NCBI GenBank assembly: GCA_029778105.1
Contig: JAKOQZ010000025.1
Span: forward strand, 1-44,522
Direction: 5' to 3'
DNA length: 44,522 nt
From: Pseudomonadota bacterium
GTDB taxonomy: Bacteria; Pseudomonadota; Alphaproteobacteria; Micropepsales; Micropepsaceae
In this document: positions 25,951 to 34,766 of the stretch, piece by piece
Layout of the letters: the number at the start of each line of letters is the position of its first letter
Position numbering within the stretch: position 1 is the stretch's first letter
Translations under genes and position numbers: made by a program
The notes under the pieces: model-generated
What the model was told of the DNA's origin: nothing
The model's input: only the letters and a program-made list of their open reading frames with translations
Databases searched by the model: none

Positions 25951-27126
25951 ATGTTCTTCACCTTCTTCGACGAGCTTCGCGCCGCCAAGGTGCCGGTCAC
26001 GCTGAAAGAGTATCTGGCGCTGATGGAGGCCCTGAAGGCCGGCGTCATCAATATGAAGATCGACGAGTTCTACGTGCTCGCGAAGACCGTGCTGGTGAAG
26101 GACGAACGCAATCTCGACAAGTTCGACCGCGTCTTCGGCCACGCCTTCAAGGGCCTGGAAAATCTCGACGCCAGCGAGATCGCGCAGATCCCGGAAGAAT
26201 GGCTGAAGGCCCTCACCGAGAAATTCCTCTCTGAGGAAGAGAAAAAGCAGATCGAGGCGCTCGGCGGCTGGGAAAAGCTGATGGAGGAGCTCCAGAAGCG
26301 GCTCGAGGAACAGAAGAAGCGCCACGAGGGCGGCAACAAGATGATCGGCTCGGGCGGCACCTCGCCGTTCGGCAATAACGGCTACAACCCGGAAGGCGTC
26401 CGCATCGGCCAGGACAAGGGCCGTCACGGCAAGGCCGTGAAGGTGTGGGACAAGCGCGAATACAAGAATCTCGACGACCAGGTCGAACTCGGCACGCGCA
26501 ACATCAAGGTGGCGCTGCGGCGCCTGCGCAAATGGGCGCGCACAGGCGCAGAAACCGAACTCGATCTCCCCAACACGATCAAGAACACGGCGAACAAGGG
26601 CTATCTCGACGTCACGCTGGTGCCGGAACGCCGCAACACGGTGAAGACGTTGCTGTTCTTCGACATCGGCGGCTCGATGGATAGCTACATCAAGCTCTGC
26701 GAGGAGCTGTTCTCGGCGGCGCGCACCGAGTTCAAGCACATGGACTTCTTCTACTTCCACAACTGCCTCTATGAGAGCGTGTGGAAGGACAACAAGCGCC
26801 GTCACAACGAGAAGCAGCCGACCTTCGACGTGCTCCACAAATACGGCAACGACTACAAGGTTATCTTCATCGGCGACGCGACGATGAGCCCGTATGAGAT
26901 CACCTATCCCGGCGGTTCGGGGGAGCACTGGCACGAGGAAGCGGGCGCGGTCTGGCTTGAGCGCGTGAAGAACATCTACCCGCACATGGTCTGGCTGAAC
27001 CCGGTCGCCGAAAAGCACTGGGAGTACACGCCCTCGATCCAGCTCATCAAACAGCTCATCGGCGACCGCATGTACCCGCTCACCCTCGACGGCCTCGACC
27101 GTGCAATGAAGGAACTGAACCGCTGA
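25951..27126 (+). CDS. CoxE-like von Willebrand factor A domain protein
   Basis: 391 residues. The N-terminal helical part (1-130) ends in a charged Lys/Glu-rich helix; the vWA domain starts near residue 230 with LLFFDIGGSMDSYIK. The metal motif reads D-x-G-x-S where the classic MIDAS is DxSxS, a form I know from this subfamily; a distal DATMSPYE supplies a later acidic residue. These proteins work with MoxR-type AAA ATPases, probably as chaperones that load metals or remodel partners. The matching MoxR gene lies at 34763, about 7.6 kb away. ATG at 25951 is 9 bp after a GGAAA. An ATG-less secreted-protein gene may start at its stop codon. Confidence 0.9.
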   Translation: MFFTFFDELRAAKVPVTLKEYLALMEALKAGVINMKIDEFYVLAKTVLVKDERNLDKFDRVFGHAFKGLENLDASEIAQIPEEWLKALTEKFLSEEEKKQIEALGGWEKLMEELQKRLEEQKKRHEGGNKMIGSGGTSPFGNNGYNPEGVRIGQDKGRHGKAVKVWDKREYKNLDDQVELGTRNIKVALRRLRKWARTGAETELDLPNTIKNTANKGYLDVTLVPERRNTVKTLLFFDIGGSMDSYIKLCEELFSAARTEFKHMDFFYFHNCLYESVWKDNKRRHNEKQPTFDVLHKYGNDYKVIFIGDATMSPYEITYPGGSGEHWHEEAGAVWLERVKNIYPHMVWLNPVAEKHWEYTPSIQLIKQLIGDRMYPLTLDGLDRAMKELNR

Positions 27127-27152
27127 TCAGGTCTCTCTCGCTGGCGGCTGCG

Positions 27153-27695
27153 ATGGTCGCGTCGGTCTCCTTCGCGATCGCCGAGGACGTGGCCCCGCCG
27201 CCACCGCCCCCGCCGCCGCCTAGCGTTTCGGTGCAGTCCGACGGGTTTCTGTGGCACAGCCCCAGCAATCTGCGTCTGCCGCGCGAGATCGCCGGCCCGA
27301 CGCGCACGCATATCGCGACGCTCACCGCTATCACGCCCGACAAGGTCGAGCTGATCTACGGCCCGATCACCGTCACCATCGGGCAGCCCACGGCTGCGGC
27401 TGATCCGGTGATAGTGCCGCCGGGCTGGAAGGCCGATCCCGACGCGCCCGCCCTGCCCGGATTGCTCTTCTGGGGCGAGGGGGCCGAGCCGATGACGATC
27501 AGCTTTCTGCATGGCGACGGGGCGGCGCCGCAGGACTGGCTGTCGTTCAGCGTGGTCGCGTCGGGCTGGCAGATCGAGATGTCGGCGCTCTACGCGCCCG
27601 AGAACCGCGAAACGGTTATTCGTACGGCCGAGGCCGTGTGGGCGCTCCTCGCCTCGGCCAACGCCGAGCCGCCTAGCCCTCCGCCATCGCCTTGA
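27153..27695 (+). CDS. Proline-rich secreted protein of unknown function
   Basis: 180 residues from the first ATG, but the real start may be upstream at CTG 27123, which overlaps the vWA stop as CTGA. With that start the protein opens IRSLSLAAAMVASVSFAIA-ED, a proper signal peptide; the ATG version lacks the basic n-region. A nine-Pro run follows cleavage, then a beta-rich domain without known motifs (FLWHSPSNLRLP, VELIYGPITVTIG, WLSFSVVASGWQIEM). It is probably cotranscribed with the vWA gene and could be a periplasmic partner. Its 3' end overlaps the convergent TetR gene by 23 bp. Confidence 0.7.
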   Translation: MVASVSFAIAEDVAPPPPPPPPPSVSVQSDGFLWHSPSNLRLPREIAGPTRTHIATLTAITPDKVELIYGPITVTIGQPTAAADPVIVPPGWKADPDAPALPGLLFWGEGAEPMTISFLHGDGAAPQDWLSFSVVASGWQIEMSALYAPENRETVIRTAEAVWALLASANAEPPSPPPSP

Positions 27696-28206
27696 GGCGG
27701 CCGATCGTCCGCTTGCGCTCCTCGGCACTCAGCGGCGACGTTGAAAACAGCTCGAAAAAGCAAAGCCCTTCGACCGCCAGCCAGGCCAGCAGGGCACGGT
27801 CGGGGTCTTTGTCCTTGGCCTTGATTTCGGCCCAGAGCGCCGCATGCGCCGCCTTGATCGGCTCCAGCAATGTCGGGTTCTCGGCGATGGCGGCCAGCAT
27901 CGAATGAGAGGCGCGCTGCTCGTCGTCGGCCTGCGCCTCCAGCTTCGCCAGGCGAATCTCCGCAATGCGCGACGCGACGGACCCGGCGCTCGGGGCGCTC
28001 AGGGTGCCGACGAAGCGTTCGATCATACCCCTCAGCAGGGCGTCCTTGCTGGGGAAGTTGTAGAGAAGCCCGCCCTTGGACAGGCCCGCCCGCGCCGCCA
28101 CGGCATCCAGCGTCATCCGGTTGACGCCGGCCTCCCGGACAAGCGCATCGGCGGCATCGAGTATCGCTTCACGCGATCCCCGCCGAGTGGCAGGCGCAGC
28201 ACACAT
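27673..28206 (-). CDS. TetR-family transcriptional regulator
   Basis: 177 residues. The N-terminal helix-turn-helix is clear: REAILDAADALVREAGVNRMTLDAVAARAGLSKGGLLYNFPSKDALL (residues about 11-57). The C-terminal ligand domain is of the TetR_C_33-like type, with LLAWLAVEGLCFFELFSTSPLS. It is divergent from the RND efflux operon and most likely represses it, with release by an efflux substrate. ATG at 28206 has AAGGAG 12 bases upstream. The 14-bp palindrome between the two genes is its probable operator. Confidence 0.9.
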   Translation of the reverse strand: MCAAPATRRGSREAILDAADALVREAGVNRMTLDAVAARAGLSKGGLLYNFPSKDALLRGMIERFVGTLSAPSAGSVASRIAEIRLAKLEAQADDEQRASHSMLAAIAENPTLLEPIKAAHAALWAEIKAKDKDPDRALLAWLAVEGLCFFELFSTSPLSAEERKRTIGRLKAMAEG

Positions 28207-28222
28207 TCCGGTGACCCACTCC

Positions 28223-28251
28223 TTGACTAAACCGTCCGGACGGTACAGTTT
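28223..28251 (+). promoter_or_regulatory. RND operon promoter with embedded TetR operator
   Basis: TTGACT (28223-28228) and TACAGT (28244-28249) form a promoter with a short 15-bp spacer. The perfect palindrome ACCGTCC/GGACGGT (28231-28244) fills the spacer, so a bound repressor dimer would block polymerase directly. It is 25 bp from the regulator's start codon, so autoregulation is likely too. Confidence 0.68.
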
Positions 28252-28305
28252 GCTCGTCAAATAGCAAGCTTTATTCGAGCGCTTCGGGTGCTCGAGGGGA
28301 TTTCC

Positions 28306-29448
28306 ATGAAAACGAGAACGCGCGGCATCCTGCTCGTCGCCATCGTCGGTGTCGTCAGCGCGCTGCTGATCTTCTGGCACTTCTTCATGCAGGGCATGAT
28401 CGCCTCGATCATGGCCAGCCAGAAGCGGCCGCCGGTCGCGGTATCAGCCATCGCGGCGACTTCGGGGGCGTGGACGCCCGGCATCGACGCGGTCGGCACC
28501 GCCAAGGCGGGGCTCGGCGCGGATGTGGCCGTGGAGGCTCCCGGCGTCGTGAAAGCGATCGCTTTCGTGCCCAACCAGCGGGTCACCAATGGCCAGCTGC
28601 TCGTCCAGATCGACGATACGGTCGAGCAGGCCGACATCATCGCGGCCGAAGCCAGTATCAAGCTGGCCCAGTCCGAGGTCGACCGTATCCAGGCGCTCGT
28701 GAAGCGCGGGGCTTCGCCGCAGGCGACGCTCGATAACGCCATCGCCACGAGCGAGACCGCGCGCGCGAGCTACGCGAAACTCAAGGCCGTTCTCGACCAG
28801 AAGGCGATCGATGCGTCGTTCGACGGCGTGGTCGGCGTGCCGCGCGTCGTGGTCGGGCAGTATGTGACGGTCGGCACCGTCGTGGTGACGCTGCAGGATG
28901 TCGACCGCATCCTTGTCGACTTCACGGTGCCGGAGCAGTCTGCGGCGCTGCTGCAGAAGGGCCAGAAGGTCCGGTTCGGCGTCACCGCCGATGCGATGGA
29001 CTTCACCGGCACGCTGACCGGCTTCGATCCCAAGGTGAACCCGCAGACGCGTCTCGTCTCGGCGCAGGCGTCGATCGATCAGCCCGGCGGCAAAATCCTC
29101 CCCGGTCAGTTCGTGCGCGTTCGCGTCCAGTTGCCCGAGGAAACCAATGTCGTGTCGCTGCCCGATACGGCCGTCATCCCCAGCCTCTATGGCGATTATG
29201 TCTTCAAGGTCGTGTCCGAGCCGCCGCCGGAGGGCTCTGCGGAAGGAACGCCTGCAACGCAGGTGGTGCATCAGGCCTTCGTCAAGGTCGGCCGCCGCAC
29301 AGGCGACCGCGTCGAAATCGCCGAAGGCCTGGCGGCCGGTGACCAGGTCGTCGTCTCGGGCCAGAATCGCATCCAGAACGGCGCTGCGGTTCAGATCGTC
29401 GACGACGTCGTGCCGTCGAAGCCCAGCAGCAATGGGTCGGCGCAGTGA
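28306..29448 (+). CDS. RND efflux periplasmic adaptor (membrane fusion protein)
   Basis: 380 residues. One N-terminal membrane helix (about 8-26) anchors it in the inner membrane. The biotinyl-lipoyl halves (VEAPGVVKAIAFVPNQRVTNGQLLVQIDD and IDASFDGVVGVPRVVVGQYVTVG type segments) flank a short alpha-hairpin (about 105-165); beta-barrel and membrane-proximal domains follow. It links the RND pump to an outer-membrane channel, which is not encoded nearby. ATG at 28306 has GAGGGG before it; a GTG 18 bp upstream is less likely. The pump gene starts within its stop codon (GTGA). Confidence 0.92.
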   Translation: MKTRTRGILLVAIVGVVSALLIFWHFFMQGMIASIMASQKRPPVAVSAIAATSGAWTPGIDAVGTAKAGLGADVAVEAPGVVKAIAFVPNQRVTNGQLLVQIDDTVEQADIIAAEASIKLAQSEVDRIQALVKRGASPQATLDNAIATSETARASYAKLKAVLDQKAIDASFDGVVGVPRVVVGQYVTVGTVVVTLQDVDRILVDFTVPEQSAALLQKGQKVRFGVTADAMDFTGTLTGFDPKVNPQTRLVSAQASIDQPGGKILPGQFVRVRVQLPEETNVVSLPDTAVIPSLYGDYVFKVVSEPPPEGSAEGTPATQVVHQAFVKVGRRTGDRVEIAEGLAAGDQVVVSGQNRIQNGAAVQIVDDVVPSKPSSNGSAQ

Positions 29449-32400
29449 ACTTCTCCGAGCTCTTCATCCGCCGGCCTGTTCTATCGACGGTCGTCAGTCT
29501 GCTGATCCTTCTGCTCGGCGCCCAGGGCTTCGTGTCCATGGCGATCCGGCAGTATCCGGAGGTCGAGGAGACGACCATCACGGTGACGACCGCCTATCCG
29601 GGCGCAAGCGCCGACCTGATTCAGGGCTTCATCACCGATCCGATCGCCAAGGCGGTCTCTTCGACGGAAAACGTCGACTATGTGTCGGCTTCAAGCCGGC
29701 AGGGCGCCAGCGTGGTGTCGGTCCGCATGCGTCTGGGGGCAGACCCCGACGCCGCGCTGACCGAAGTCATCACCAAGACCCAGCAGGTCCGCCGTCAGCT
29801 TCCGACCGACGCGGAAGACCCGATCATCGTGAAGGGCACCGGCCAGACCTTTGCGTTGATGTATCTCGCGTTCGCCTCCGATCGCATGACGCCGGCGGAG
29901 ATCACCGAATTCCTGACCCGCGTGATCCAGCCGCGCATGGCGACCGTTCCGGGCGTCGCGTCGGCCGACATTCTCGGCGGCCAGACATTCGCCATGCGCG
30001 TGTGGATCGATCCGCTGATGCTTGCGGCGCGCGGGCTTACCGCAGCCGATGTCTCGACGGCCATCCGCAACTCGAACTTCCTGGCGTCGCCGGGTTCGAC
30101 GAAGAATGAGCTCGTCGCGGTCGCGGTGCGCACCGACACGACGCTGCAATCGGCCGAAGCGTTCGGCGCCATGCCCGTGTCCGGCTCCGGCGACAACATC
30201 GTGCGGCTACGCGACGTGGCGCGGGTCGAGCTGGGCGTGAACAGCGATGACGTGCGCGCCTCATTCGACGGCAATGACGGCGTCTTTGTCGGCATCATGC
30301 CGACGCCGGCCGCCAACCCGCTGACCACCGCGGGCATCGTGCGCGACATGCTGCCCGACATCCAGGCGGGTCTGCCCGAAGGCATGAAGGTCACCGTCAC
30401 CTACGACGCGACGGTCTTCATCGAGGCTTCGATCGAAGGCGTGTTCGAGACCATCGCCGAGGCGGTGATCATCGTGATCGTAGTGATCTATCTGTTTCTC
30501 GGCTCGCTGCGATCTGTCGTCATTCCGATCGTCACGATTCCGCTGGCGCTGGTCGGCGTGTGCTTCGTTCTCTACATCCTTGGATACTCGATCAATCTGC
30601 TCACCTTGCTGGCGATGGTGCTCGCGATCGGCCTGGTGGTCGATGACGCGATCGTGGTGGTGGAGAACATCCACCGCCACATCCAGGACGGCATGAAGCC
30701 GCTCGAGGCCGCTATCCAGGGCATGAAGGAGATCTTCGGCCCCGTCGTCGCGATGACCATCACGCTCGCTGCTGTGTACGCGCCCATCGGCTTCACCACG
30801 GGCCTGACGGGCTCGTTGTTCCGGGAGTTCGCGTTTGCGCTGGCAGGTGCGGTGATCATCTCCGGCCTCGTCGCCGTCACCTTGTCGCCCATGATGTCGG
30901 CGCGGCTGCTCAGGCCGCATGCGCCGGGCGGCGCCGGGTTCGCAGGACGAGTGGACCGTATCTTCGAGCGCGTTTCGGGCGCCTACGGCCGTGCGCTTTC
31001 GGCGGCGCTCGACATGCGCGTCGCGGTCTATGTCGCCGTGGCGATGCTGCTCGGCGTCACCGGCTTCATGTTCCTCAATACCCGCTCCGAGCTGGCTCCC
31101 GCCGAGGATCAGGGCGCGTTGTTCACCATCGTCACCGGCCCGCGCTACGCGACCACCGATTACATGGAGTTCTACGTCAAGCAGTTCGGCGAGAAGGTCG
31201 GCAAGATTCCCGAGGCCAACTCCACCTTCAACATCGTCGGCGCCGGGCCGGCCGGTCCGGGAGCCACCAACGGCGCCATCGCGCTGTGGCGTTTCGTGAC
31301 GTGGGGCGAACGCGACCGTTCGGCATCGGAGATCCTGCCCATCGTGCAGGGCGGCCTGTCGAAGGTGACCGGCGTCGAAGCCTTCGTGGTGAACCCGCCC
31401 TCGCTGCCCGGCTCGGCCGGCGGTCTGCCGATCCAGTTCGTCATCCGCTCCATCGGTTCGCCGTCTCTGGTCTATGAGGTCGCCGAACAGATCAAGCAGA
31501 AGGCGATGCAGTCTGGACAGTTTCTCGTCGTCCAGAACTCGCTCGCCTACGACAAGCCCGAGGCGACGGTTTCCATCGACCGCGAGCGCGCTGCTGCGCT
31601 GGGCGTCCCCGTCGCCACCATCGGCACGACGTTGAACGTCATGCTCTCGAACGGCTGGGTCTCGCGCTTCGATCGCGACAGCCGCTCCTACGACATCGTC
31701 CCGCAGGCGGATGGCGCCTTCCGCCTCAATCCGGACAGCATGAACGGCTACTATCTCAGGAGCCAGTCCGGCGAGATGGTGCCGATGTCGGCGGTGGTGA
31801 AGATCACGTCGCAGGCGGGGCCGGTCGCCATCGAGCAGTTCAATCAGCTGAACTCGGCGACCATCGCCGCCATGCCGATGATCGGCAGCACGACCGACGC
31901 CGGCCTTCAGACGCTTCGTGACATCGCTGCGGAAGTGATGCCCGAAGGCTTCTATGAAGACTATGCGGGCGAATCCCGCCTCGCCATCCAGGAGGGCAAC
32001 TCGCTGGCGATGGCGTTCGGCCTTGCGGTGATCGTGATCTATCTGGTTCTGGCGGCGCAGTTCGAGAGCTTCCGCGACCCGTTGATCATCATGATCGCGG
32101 TTCCGCTGTCGATCTTCGGCGCGTTGCTGTTCCTTTATGTCGGACTTGGCACACTCAACATCTACACGCAGGTCGGGCTCATCACGCTGGTGGGTCTCAT
32201 CACCAAGCACGGCATTCTCATGGTGGAGTTCGCCAACGAACAGCGAGAGAAGCTCGGCCTCAGCAAGCGAGAGGCCATCACCAAGGCGGCCGAGGTGCGG
32301 CTGCGGCCCATCCTTATGACTACGGCGGCGATGGTGCTTGGCGTGCTTCCCCTGGTGTTCGCGTCAGGCGCCGGTGCGGCGGCGCGCTACTCGATCGGCC

Positions 32401-32522
32401 TGGTAATCGCGACCGGCATGTCGATCGGCACGCTGTTCACGCTGTTCGTCGTGCCGAGCTTCTATCTGCTGATCGCCAGCAGCCATGAGGCTGCTCCGCC
32501 CGAGCCGGCCCAGGCCCACTAG
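29445..32522 (+). CDS. RND-family efflux permease (AcrB/MexF-like)
   Basis: 1025 residues, full length for a hydrophobe/amphiphile RND pump. FSELFIRRPVLSTVVS at the N-terminus, the proton-relay GLVVDDAIVVVEN in helix 4 (D400-D401), and the C-terminal GLITKHGILMVEFANEQ and LRPILMTTAAMVLGVLPLV signatures are intact. It exports drugs, detergents or metabolites using the proton gradient; the substrate is not predictable. GTG start overlapping the adaptor's TGA. A dyad at 32534 may end the operon. Confidence 0.94.
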   Translation: MNFSELFIRRPVLSTVVSLLILLLGAQGFVSMAIRQYPEVEETTITVTTAYPGASADLIQGFITDPIAKAVSSTENVDYVSASSRQGASVVSVRMRLGADPDAALTEVITKTQQVRRQLPTDAEDPIIVKGTGQTFALMYLAFASDRMTPAEITEFLTRVIQPRMATVPGVASADILGGQTFAMRVWIDPLMLAARGLTAADVSTAIRNSNFLASPGSTKNELVAVAVRTDTTLQSAEAFGAMPVSGSGDNIVRLRDVARVELGVNSDDVRASFDGNDGVFVGIMPTPAANPLTTAGIVRDMLPDIQAGLPEGMKVTVTYDATVFIEASIEGVFETIAEAVIIVIVVIYLFLGSLRSVVIPIVTIPLALVGVCFVLYILGYSINLLTLLAMVLAIGLVVDDAIVVVENIHRHIQDGMKPLEAAIQGMKEIFGPVVAMTITLAAVYAPIGFTTGLTGSLFREFAFALAGAVIISGLVAVTLSPMMSARLLRPHAPGGAGFAGRVDRIFERVSGAYGRALSAALDMRVAVYVAVAMLLGVTGFMFLNTRSELAPAEDQGALFTIVTGPRYATTDYMEFYVKQFGEKVGKIPEANSTFNIVGAGPAGPGATNGAIALWRFVTWGERDRSASEILPIVQGGLSKVTGVEAFVVNPPSLPGSAGGLPIQFVIRSIGSPSLVYEVAEQIKQKAMQSGQFLVVQNSLAYDKPEATVSIDRERAAALGVPVATIGTTLNVMLSNGWVSRFDRDSRSYDIVPQADGAFRLNPDSMNGYYLRSQSGEMVPMSAVVKITSQAGPVAIEQFNQLNSATIAAMPMIGSTTDAGLQTLRDIAAEVMPEGFYEDYAGESRLAIQEGNSLAMAFGLAVIVIYLVLAAQFESFRDPLIIMIAVPLSIFGALLFLYVGLGTLNIYTQVGLITLVGLITKHGILMVEFANEQREKLGLSKREAITKAAEVRLRPILMTTAAMVLGVLPLVFASGAGAAARYSIGLVIATGMSIGTLFTLFVVPSFYLLIASSHEAAPPEPAQAH

Positions 32523-32533
32523 ACGGGCGCGTC

Positions 32534-32561
32534 GCGGGCGGCAGCTGCATCTGCCGCCCGC
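32534..32561 (+). terminator. Possible terminator of the RND operon
   Basis: GCGGGCGGCAG and CTGCCGCCCGC, an 11-bp perfect stem with a six-base loop, lies 11 bases after the permease stop. No T-run follows, so termination efficiency is uncertain. Confidence 0.5.
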
Positions 32562-32596
32562 ATTGAAGCCTGACCCCGAACGCCTTAAACAGGCGT

Positions 32597-33115
32597 ATGG
32601 GCTCCTATATCGACAAGGCGCTGGTCGAAGGCGAAACCGTCATCGCGCGGGCGCATTATCACTGGCTGAACTGGGTGATGCCCTGTCTCGCCCTTGTCGT
32701 TCCCTGCCTGTTGCAGATTCTCAGCTGGATCTATGTCGGCGCCGATACCCGGTCCTGGCTCAACTACATCACGATCGGCCTCATCATCGCGGGCGGGCTT
32801 TATTGCCTCTGGCAAGTGATCCGTATCCGCTCGACCGAAATCGCGGTTACGGACAGACGCTTCATCCACAAGACCGGCTGGATTGGCCGGAATACGGCGG
32901 AGATCGAGCTCAGGAGCATCGAAGAGGTCGGCCTCAAGATGACCGTGATGGGCCGGATTTTTGGGTACGGCACGCTGACCATCCGCGGCACGGGCGCCGG
33001 CATCGTGGAGTCCAAAGGGCTGGACGATCCCAAGATCTTTCAGAAGGCGATCCAGACCGCGCAGGAGCGGCTGAGGGCTCGACTTGGCCCCGCAATGCCC
33101 CGGTCACCCGGTTAA
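32597..33115 (+). CDS. Membrane protein with bacterial PH domain
   Basis: 172 residues. Two membrane helices (about 24-46 and 58-76) are followed by a YdbS-type bPH_2 domain: STEIAVTDRRFIHKTGWIGRNTAEIELRSIEEVGLKMTVMGRIFGYGTLTIRGTG in pattern (about 80-135), with the typical VTDRR...GW...E...L..I..V run. Family members are membrane proteins of unknown function, some linked to envelope stress. It is probably a single gene; the sensor kinase starts 79 bp downstream. Confidence 0.85.
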   Translation: MGSYIDKALVEGETVIARAHYHWLNWVMPCLALVVPCLLQILSWIYVGADTRSWLNYITIGLIIAGGLYCLWQVIRIRSTEIAVTDRRFIHKTGWIGRNTAEIELRSIEEVGLKMTVMGRIFGYGTLTIRGTGAGIVESKGLDDPKIFQKAIQTAQERLRARLGPAMPRSPG

Positions 33116-33194
33116 CCTTACGGCAAGCCGAATTCCCTACCCTTGACGAAAAAGGGAGAGGGCGCCGGCGACAACGCCCGGCGCAACGCAAGGC

Positions 33195-34766
33195 ATGCCG
33201 CAACAAGAAGTGCCGGAACTGGGCGGGCTTATCCGCGAGGCCATCGACGTCCTCTCGGAAGGGTTTGCGATCTTCGATTCGGACCAGCAGCTGATTTTCG
33301 CCAACCGCATCTCCCGCCGCGACTTCGGGCGGACTTATGCGGCCATGGCGCGCGGGGCGACGTGGCTGGAGGCGTTGCGCGAAAGCGTGCGGCCTCACAT
33401 GCCCGGTATCCCGGAGGAAGAGCTGCGCGCCTTCGCTGACGAGATGTCCCGGACATTGCTGGCCGGCAAGCCGATGGATCTGCTGACCGATATGGGCGGC
33501 GTGGTGCAGGTCGTCTATCGCCCGATGTCGGGCGGACGGTTCGCGGCCATTTCCGCCGATGTCGGCGCGCTGCGCGAGCGCGAGAAGGAGCTCAAGGTCG
33601 CGCGCCGGCGCGCCGAGGCGGCGAGCGAAGCCAAGTCCTCGTTTCTGGCCAATGTCAGCCACGAAATCCGGACCCCTCTTAACGGCATGCTGGGCATGGC
33701 GCAGGTGCTGTCCGCTTCCGATCTGGACGCCTCGCAACGCGAGCAGACCGACGCCATTCTCGATTCCGGCAAGACGCTGGTCGCTCTGCTGAACGATGTG
33801 CTGGATCTGTCCAAGATCGAGGCGGGCAGGATGGAGATCGCGCCGGTCGATGCCGACCTCTCTCATGTCATGCGCCGGCTCGACAAGCTGTGGCAGCCGG
33901 CGGCCGAGGAAAAGGCGATCGATCTGACGCTGGATCTCGCGGCCTCGCTGCCGCCGCGCATGAAGATCGATCCCGTCCGGGTGCGTCAGTGCGTGTCCAA
34001 CCTCATCTCGAACGCGGTGAAATTCACCGAGTGCGGCGAGGTCAATGTCCATGTGTCGATCCCGCGCAGCGGCCCGAATGCGGGCCTTGTGCAGGTGAAG
34101 GTGCGCGACAGCGGCATCGGCATGGATGCCGAGACGCTGGACCGGCTGTTCACGCCCTTCACGCAGGCCGACGGGTCGACGGCGCGCAAGTTCGGCGGCA
34201 CGGGGCTTGGCCTTTCGATCAGCCGCAAGCTGGCGCGGATGATGGGCGGAGATGTGACGGCGGTCAGCGCCCCCGGTCAGGGCTCGACCTTCACCTTCAC
34301 CTTCCGGGCCGAAGCGGCGACCCAGCCGGCCGCAGCGCCGGGGCGGCCGCATGCGGCCGATGGCGTCGCGAAGAGCGGGCCGGTCTGCGTTCTGGTGGTC
34401 GACGATGTGCCGCTGAACCGCAAGGTCGCCCGACTGTTCCTGGAGCATCAGGGCTGGCAGGCGAGCGAGGCCGTTCATGGCGAGGACGCGCTGGCCCGGC
34501 TGGCGGCGGAGAGTTTTGACCTGGTGCTGCTGGACATCCACATGCCGGTCATGGACGGCCCGGAGACGCTGAGGCGCATCCGGGCGAGCGGCGCGGCGTG
34601 GGCGGAGGTGCCGGTGATCGCCCTGACCGCCAATGCGATGGCGGGCGACCGCGAGCGCTATGAGGACATGGGCATGGACGGCTATGTGCCCAAGCCCATC
34701 GACCAGCGCGAACTCTTCGCCGAAATCGGGCGGGTGCGCGCCGGCCGGGCGTTGCGCGTCGCCTAG
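33195..34766 (+). CDS. Hybrid sensor histidine kinase/response regulator
   Basis: 523 residues, cytoplasmic (no membrane helix). A PAS-like domain (about 18-125; AIDVLSEGFAIFDSDQQLIFAN) is followed by a HisKA domain with FLANVSHEIRTPLNGMLG (phosphorylated H156), an ATPase domain (N box NLISNAVKFT, G1 DSGIGM, G2 GGTGLGLSI), and a receiver domain (VVDD acidic pair, D447 in LLDIHMPVMDG, K at YVPKPID). No output domain or phosphotransferase gene lies nearby, so the downstream partner is unknown. Its TAG shares CTAG with the MoxR stop on the opposite strand. Confidence 0.93.
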   Translation: MPQQEVPELGGLIREAIDVLSEGFAIFDSDQQLIFANRISRRDFGRTYAAMARGATWLEALRESVRPHMPGIPEEELRAFADEMSRTLLAGKPMDLLTDMGGVVQVVYRPMSGGRFAAISADVGALREREKELKVARRRAEAASEAKSSFLANVSHEIRTPLNGMLGMAQVLSASDLDASQREQTDAILDSGKTLVALLNDVLDLSKIEAGRMEIAPVDADLSHVMRRLDKLWQPAAEEKAIDLTLDLAASLPPRMKIDPVRVRQCVSNLISNAVKFTECGEVNVHVSIPRSGPNAGLVQVKVRDSGIGMDAETLDRLFTPFTQADGSTARKFGGTGLGLSISRKLARMMGGDVTAVSAPGQGSTFTFTFRAEAATQPAAAPGRPHAADGVAKSGPVCVLVVDDVPLNRKVARLFLEHQGWQASEAVHGEDALARLAAESFDLVLLDIHMPVMDGPETLRRIRASGAAWAEVPVIALTANAMAGDRERYEDMGMDGYVPKPIDQRELFAEIGRVRAGRALRVA

